Shown in pieces: positions 60,679 to 64,000 of a stretch of DNA of 64,000 nucleotides. The stretch's first letter is position 1. Every line of letters begins with the position of its first letter. Origin of the DNA: Marivivens sp. (lineage in GTDB: Bacteria; Pseudomonadota; Alphaproteobacteria; Rhodobacterales; Rhodobacteraceae); NCBI GenBank assembly GCA_024642115.1, contig JAHEBU010000003.1:310001-374000 (forward strand). Reading direction: 5' to 3'. Below the pieces are notes generated by a model. That model was not told the origin of the DNA, did no database searches, and was given only the letters and a program-made list of their open reading frames with translations. Position numbers and translations under genes: made by a program.

Positions 60679-62043
60679 CTAGAGCCTTTCAAATCCGCGC
60701 ATCAGTTCCCAGTCGGTCACCACCCTGTCGTGCTCGGACACTTCCCAGCGGGCAGCGTGGACGTAGTGGTCGATCACGTCGTCCCCAAAGGCGGCGCGCA
60801 GCATCTTGGACCGGTCCATCGCGACAGTGGCGTCGCGCAGGGAATGGGGGATGTCGCGGGCCTTTTTCGAGGAATACATGTCGCCCTTCATCTCGGGCTC
60901 CAATTCCATCTTCTGGTCGATGCCGTCAAGGCCCGCCGCAAGCTGGGCTGCGAGCGCCAGATAGGGGTTCAGGTCCGCCCCGCCCACCCGGCATTCCACC
61001 CGCACGCCTTTGGTATCCGCCCCGCAGACCCGGTAGCCTGCCGTGCGGTTGTCGGTGGACCAGACCGCCTTGGTCGGGGCGAAGAGGCCCACGGTGAACC
61101 GTTTGTAGCTGTTGATGTTGGGGGCGAGGAAATAGGTGAGGTCTGTCGCGTGTTTGAGCAGCCCCGCCATATAGTGCCGCATGACCTGCGACATGCCGTG
61201 ATCGGCGTCCTTGTCAAAGAAGGCCGGTTTGCCCTTGGACCACAGCGACTGGTGGATGTGGCTGGACGATCCGGCCTTGGCCGTCGCGTATTTGGCCATG
61301 AAGGTGACGGACCGGCCCTGCTGGTGGGCGATTTCCTTGGTCGCGTTCTTGGTGATCGTGTGCATGTCCGCCGTATCGAGCGCATCGGAATAGCGGATGT
61401 TGATTTCTTCCTGTCCCGCGTCCGCCTCGCCCTTGGAATTTTCCACGGGGATGCCCGCGCCATACAGGCCGTTGCGCAGGGCGCGCATCACCGCCTCTTC
61501 TTTCATGGACCCGAAGATGCCGTAGTCGTTGTTGAACCGGACCATCGGCGTCATTGCCCGGTAGCCCTGATCGCGCAGGTGTTCGAAGCTTTCCTCGAAC
61601 AGGTAGAATTCCAGTTCGGTCGCCATCATCGCGTCGTAACCCAGCGCCTTGGCCCGGGCGATCTGGCGTTTTAGGATGGCGCGGGGGGAATGGGGGATCT
61701 CGGCATGGGTGTGGTGATCCAGAAGGTCGCACATGACCATCGCCGTTCCAGGCAACCACGGAATCCGCCGGATCGTGCTCAGATCAGGTTTGTGAACGTA
61801 ATCGCCATAGCCCCGCGTCCAATTCGATGCCTTGAACCCCGGCACGGTGGTCATGTCCACATCGACGGCCAGCAGGTAGTCGCAGCCATGTGTTTCCTCG
61901 AACCCGCTTTCGATGAAATGGACGGCGTGGAACCGTTTGCCCAAGAGCCGCCCCTGCATGTCCACAATGCAGGTCAGGACGGTGTCGATCTCGCCGGATT
62001 TGACGGCGGTCTTGAGGGCGGCAAAGGTCAGGTTGGCGGGCAT
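60679..62043 (-). CDS. Glutamine synthetase family ligase (PuuA/gamma-glutamylamine synthetase-like)
   Basis: A 454-residue ATP-dependent ligase of the GS type I fold. The metal-binding Glu residues lie in MMATELEFYLFEESFEH and NSKGEADAGQEEINIRYSDA; SSSHIHQSLWSKGKPAFFD, LAPNINSYKRFTVGLFAPT and VECRVGGADLNPYLALAAQL are further motifs. The NSYKR loop and the absence of the adenylylation Tyr segment place it with PuuA-like enzymes that join glutamate to an amine rather than with GlnA. AAGGAC precedes the ATG. With the adjacent ALDH and ADH genes it suggests gamma-glutamylation-based amine catabolism. Confidence 0.9.
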   Translation of the reverse strand: MPANLTFAALKTAVKSGEIDTVLTCIVDMQGRLLGKRFHAVHFIESGFEETHGCDYLLAVDVDMTTVPGFKASNWTRGYGDYVHKPDLSTIRRIPWLPGTAMVMCDLLDHHTHAEIPHSPRAILKRQIARAKALGYDAMMATELEFYLFEESFEHLRDQGYRAMTPMVRFNNDYGIFGSMKEEAVMRALRNGLYGAGIPVENSKGEADAGQEEINIRYSDALDTADMHTITKNATKEIAHQQGRSVTFMAKYATAKAGSSSHIHQSLWSKGKPAFFDKDADHGMSQVMRHYMAGLLKHATDLTYFLAPNINSYKRFTVGLFAPTKAVWSTDNRTAGYRVCGADTKGVRVECRVGGADLNPYLALAAQLAAGLDGIDQKMELEPEMKGDMYSSKKARDIPHSLRDATVAMDRSKMLRAAFGDDVIDHYVHAARWEVSEHDRVVTDWELMRGFERL

Positions 62044-62097
62044 GTGTGGTGTCCTTGGGGTGGGGGCCGGGCGGAGTGTCCGCCCGGACCGCTGGTC

Positions 62098-63183
62098 TTA
62101 GCGGTAGGGATAACCGGCTTTGGTCATCACATTGGCATAGTCCTTGAACGCCTGCACGACTTTGGCCGACCGGGGGCTGGCAGACGCGATTTCATCCCAG
62201 AACCCTTCGGCGTCGGCCACGACGGTTGACCATTCCTCGGGCGGGATCGAGGTCAGTTCCATCTTTTCGCCTTCGACGCGCAGTTTGGCCTCGCCACCCC
62301 AGTACCACTGGTTGCGGTAATAGTGCGACTGGTCGATGGTCGACCGATAGAGCTGTTGCAGATGCGGCGGCACTTTGTTCCAGCTTTCGGTGTTGGCGAA
62401 ATAGCTGCCGAACCATGCGCCCGTGACGGAATTGGTCAGGGCATAGTTGCACACGTCCGCCCAACCCACTTCGTAGGCTTCGGTGAACCCGCACCAGGCC
62501 ACGCCGTCCAACTCGCCCGTCTGCATGGCGACCTCGACATCGTCCCACGGCACGGTCACGGGGATCAGGCCGTATTTGGACAGGAACTTGCCCGCGGTCG
62601 GCACGCCGAACACGCGCAGCCCGTTCATGTCGGCCAGCGACCGGATCGGTTTGTCCACGGTAAAGATGTGCAGCGGGTCCCACGCCCCGGACGACAGCCA
62701 GGTGACGTTGTCGACCTCGCCATAGGCTTCGTTCCAGATCTCGTTCAGGCCGTAATAGGCAAACAACGCCGGCACATCGAGGCTGAAGCGGGTGGCGAAG
62801 GGGAAATAGCCGCCAAAGACCGAGATATCGACGGGCGAGGCCATGGTGGCATCATCCGACTGCACCGCGTCGATGGTCCCGTTCTGCATGGCGCGGAACA
62901 GTTCGGACGTGGGGACCAACTGGTCGGCGTAATACAGCTCGATCTCCATCTCGCCATTGGCGGCGGCGTTGAAGGCGTCGATCTGGGGCTTGATGACGTG
63001 GGCGCCCAGCGGCGCGCCGGAATAGGATTGCAGCCGCCATTTGATCGGGGCGGTCTGGGCGATCAGCGCCGGGGCGGCCAGCGTCGATGACGCGGCCACA
63101 GCACCGCCATAGCCCACGCGCTTCATGAAATCGCGGCGGCTTTGCAAAATCTTTTCGGACGGGGAAAGGGGTTTGTCTGTCAT
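62098..63183 (-). CDS. TRAP transporter substrate-binding protein (DctP family)
   Basis: A 361-residue periplasmic protein with a twin-arginine-like signal SRRDFMKRVGYGGAVAASST followed by LAAPALIAQ. The DctP fold shows GAPLGAHVIKPQIDAFNAAA, ELYYADQLVPTSELFRAMQN, SLADMNGLRVFGVPTAGKFL and, for ligand binding, Arg in NGLRVFG. AAGGAG precedes the start. It works with the DctM large permease encoded just upstream on the same strand. The family of TAT-exported TRAP binding proteins often binds 2-oxoacids or amino-acid-like ligands; this is not proof of substrate. Confidence 0.92.
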   Translation of the reverse strand: MTDKPLSPSEKILQSRRDFMKRVGYGGAVAASSTLAAPALIAQTAPIKWRLQSYSGAPLGAHVIKPQIDAFNAAANGEMEIELYYADQLVPTSELFRAMQNGTIDAVQSDDATMASPVDISVFGGYFPFATRFSLDVPALFAYYGLNEIWNEAYGEVDNVTWLSSGAWDPLHIFTVDKPIRSLADMNGLRVFGVPTAGKFLSKYGLIPVTVPWDDVEVAMQTGELDGVAWCGFTEAYEVGWADVCNYALTNSVTGAWFGSYFANTESWNKVPPHLQQLYRSTIDQSHYYRNQWYWGGEAKLRVEGEKMELTSIPPEEWSTVVADAEGFWDEIASASPRSAKVVQAFKDYANVMTKAGYPYR

Positions 63184-63237
63184 TGGGTTACTCCTTGTTG
63201 GGGTTGAAATTCAGCCTCTGACGGGCCGTTGATGGGA

Positions 63238-64000
63238 CTATCTCGCGTTGACGTATTGCGGCAGCCACAGGGCGATTTGCGGAAAGATCATCACCAGCGC
63301 GATGGTCAGCGTCATCATGGCGACAAAGGGCCAGATCGACGCGTAGATGTCGCGCAGGGATATTTCGGGCGGCGCCATCGCCCGCATCAGGAACAGGTTA
63401 TAGCCAAAGGGCGGCGTGATATAGGCGATCTGGCAGGTCATCGTGTAAAGGACCCCGAACCAGATCAGTTGCCCGTCGATCCCCAGATCCAGCGTCTTGA
63501 CCAAGGGAATGTAAAGCGGGGCCACGATCACCAGCATCGCCGTGTCGTCCAGAAACATGCCCATGATGATGAAACTGATCTGCATCATGATGATGACCTG
63601 CCAAGGCGACAGGTCCCAGCGGGTGATGAACAGGCTTTCGATGGCGCGGACCGCACCGATCCCGTCGAACACCGCGCCAAAGGCCAGTGCGGCCAGGATC
63701 AGCCACAGGAACATGCACGAAATCGCCAGCGTCTTGCGGGCCGTCTCGTGGATCATCCGCCGTGTCAGCCGCCGTTTGTAGAGAGCAGCCAAAGTGGCTG
63801 AGGTTGCCCCCACCGCCGAGCTTTCCACCAGACTTGTATATCCCATGACGAACAGGCCAGTCATGGCGAAAAAGATCAGGAACGGCAGCACGCCCGCCCG
63901 CAGCAGCGCCAGCTTCTCTGACAGCGGCATATTGAGTTCTTCTTCGCTGACCAGCGGGGCCAAGGCCGGGTTCAGCCGGGCGCGGACGATCACATAGACC
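63238..64000 (-). CDS. TRAP transporter large permease (DctM), partial at window edge
   Basis: The frame is open through base 64000, so only the C-terminal 253 or so residues are visible. Features are LPFLIFFAMTGLFVMGYTSL, VESSAVGATSATLAALYKRR (the conserved E-S-x-A-x-G motif of DctM), MFLDDTAMLVIVAPLYIPL and ITPPFGYNLFLMRAMAPPEI. It drives Na+-coupled uptake of the ligand captured by the DctP protein encoded 54 bases downstream. The small permease (DctQ) is not between them and probably lies beyond the edge. Confidence 0.93.
   Translation of the reverse strand, partial: VYVIVRARLNPALAPLVSEEELNMPLSEKLALLRAGVLPFLIFFAMTGLFVMGYTSLVESSAVGATSATLAALYKRRLTRRMIHETARKTLAISCMFLWLILAALAFGAVFDGIGAVRAIESLFITRWDLSPWQVIIMMQISFIIMGMFLDDTAMLVIVAPLYIPLVKTLDLGIDGQLIWFGVLYTMTCQIAYITPPFGYNLFLMRAMAPPEISLRDIYASIWPFVAMMTLTIALVMIFPQIALWLPQYVNAR

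Overview
The window is high-GC DNA whose gene content points to an alphaproteobacterium of the Rhodobacteraceae (roseobacter) type. The pointers are a ccoNOQP/ccoGHIS block with FnrL and hemN beside it, FNR boxes in the promoters, DUF2189, SOUL and DctMP TRAP proteins, and palindromic intergenic repeats of the GGTGGGTTTCAACCCACC kind that I associate with this group. No species can be named from the sequence alone.

Layout. 1-3453: the end of a polar amino-acid ABC transporter (binding protein cut by the window edge, then a permease) and an M3 oligopeptidase. 3518-9003: small housekeeping genes (cation efflux, SH3 protein, 2-hydroxyacid dehydrogenase, rhodanese, isochorismatase-type hydrolase, DMT exporter), with a poorly coding stretch at 7144-8044. 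9004-13514: a tightly overlapping four-gene minus-strand operon (CinA-like protein, GNAT, AhpD-like, OmpA-like) divergent from sfsA and map. 13576-17101: repeats, DUF2189, a zinc-ribbon protein, an MscS channel and a SOUL protein. 17349-26402: leucine biosynthesis (leuC, leuD, leuB) with unrelated genes between, ending in a convergent FrhB-family flavoprotein. 26563-27525: a second DMT transporter.

27570-44203 is a 16.6-kb genomic island. It starts at tRNA-Pro(CGG) and ends at an exact 17-bp copy of the tRNA 3' end. Just inside the right end lies a truncated tyrosine integrase interrupted by an IS3-type transposase remnant, so the island looks immobilised. Its cargo is a sugar-type ABC importer with an ATPase-permease fusion and a divergent ROK regulator; an MFS exporter; a periplasmic molybdenum hydroxylase (two subunits) divergent from an 84-residue unknown protein coupled to a three-haem cytochrome c; a zeta-type GST; an MBL hydrolase; and an alpha/beta hydrolase.

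44211-57179 returns to core genes: a PLP-dependent Cys/Met-metabolism enzyme, ccoS-ccoI-ccoH-ccoG, a small exported protein, ccoP-ccoQ-ccoO-ccoN, a universal stress protein, fnrL and hemN. Together these form a micro-oxic respiration regulon: FnrL senses low oxygen, perfect FNR boxes precede ccoN/usp and ccoG, ccoGHIS matures the cbb3 oxidase, and hemN supplies oxygen-independent haem synthesis. 57219-64000: an AEC transporter, then a minus-strand catabolic cluster (TRAP large permease, TRAP binding protein, glutamine-synthetase-like ligase, aldehyde dehydrogenase, iron alcohol dehydrogenase). It looks like uptake and gamma-glutamylation-type catabolism of an amine or amino alcohol; its substrate cannot be read from sequence.
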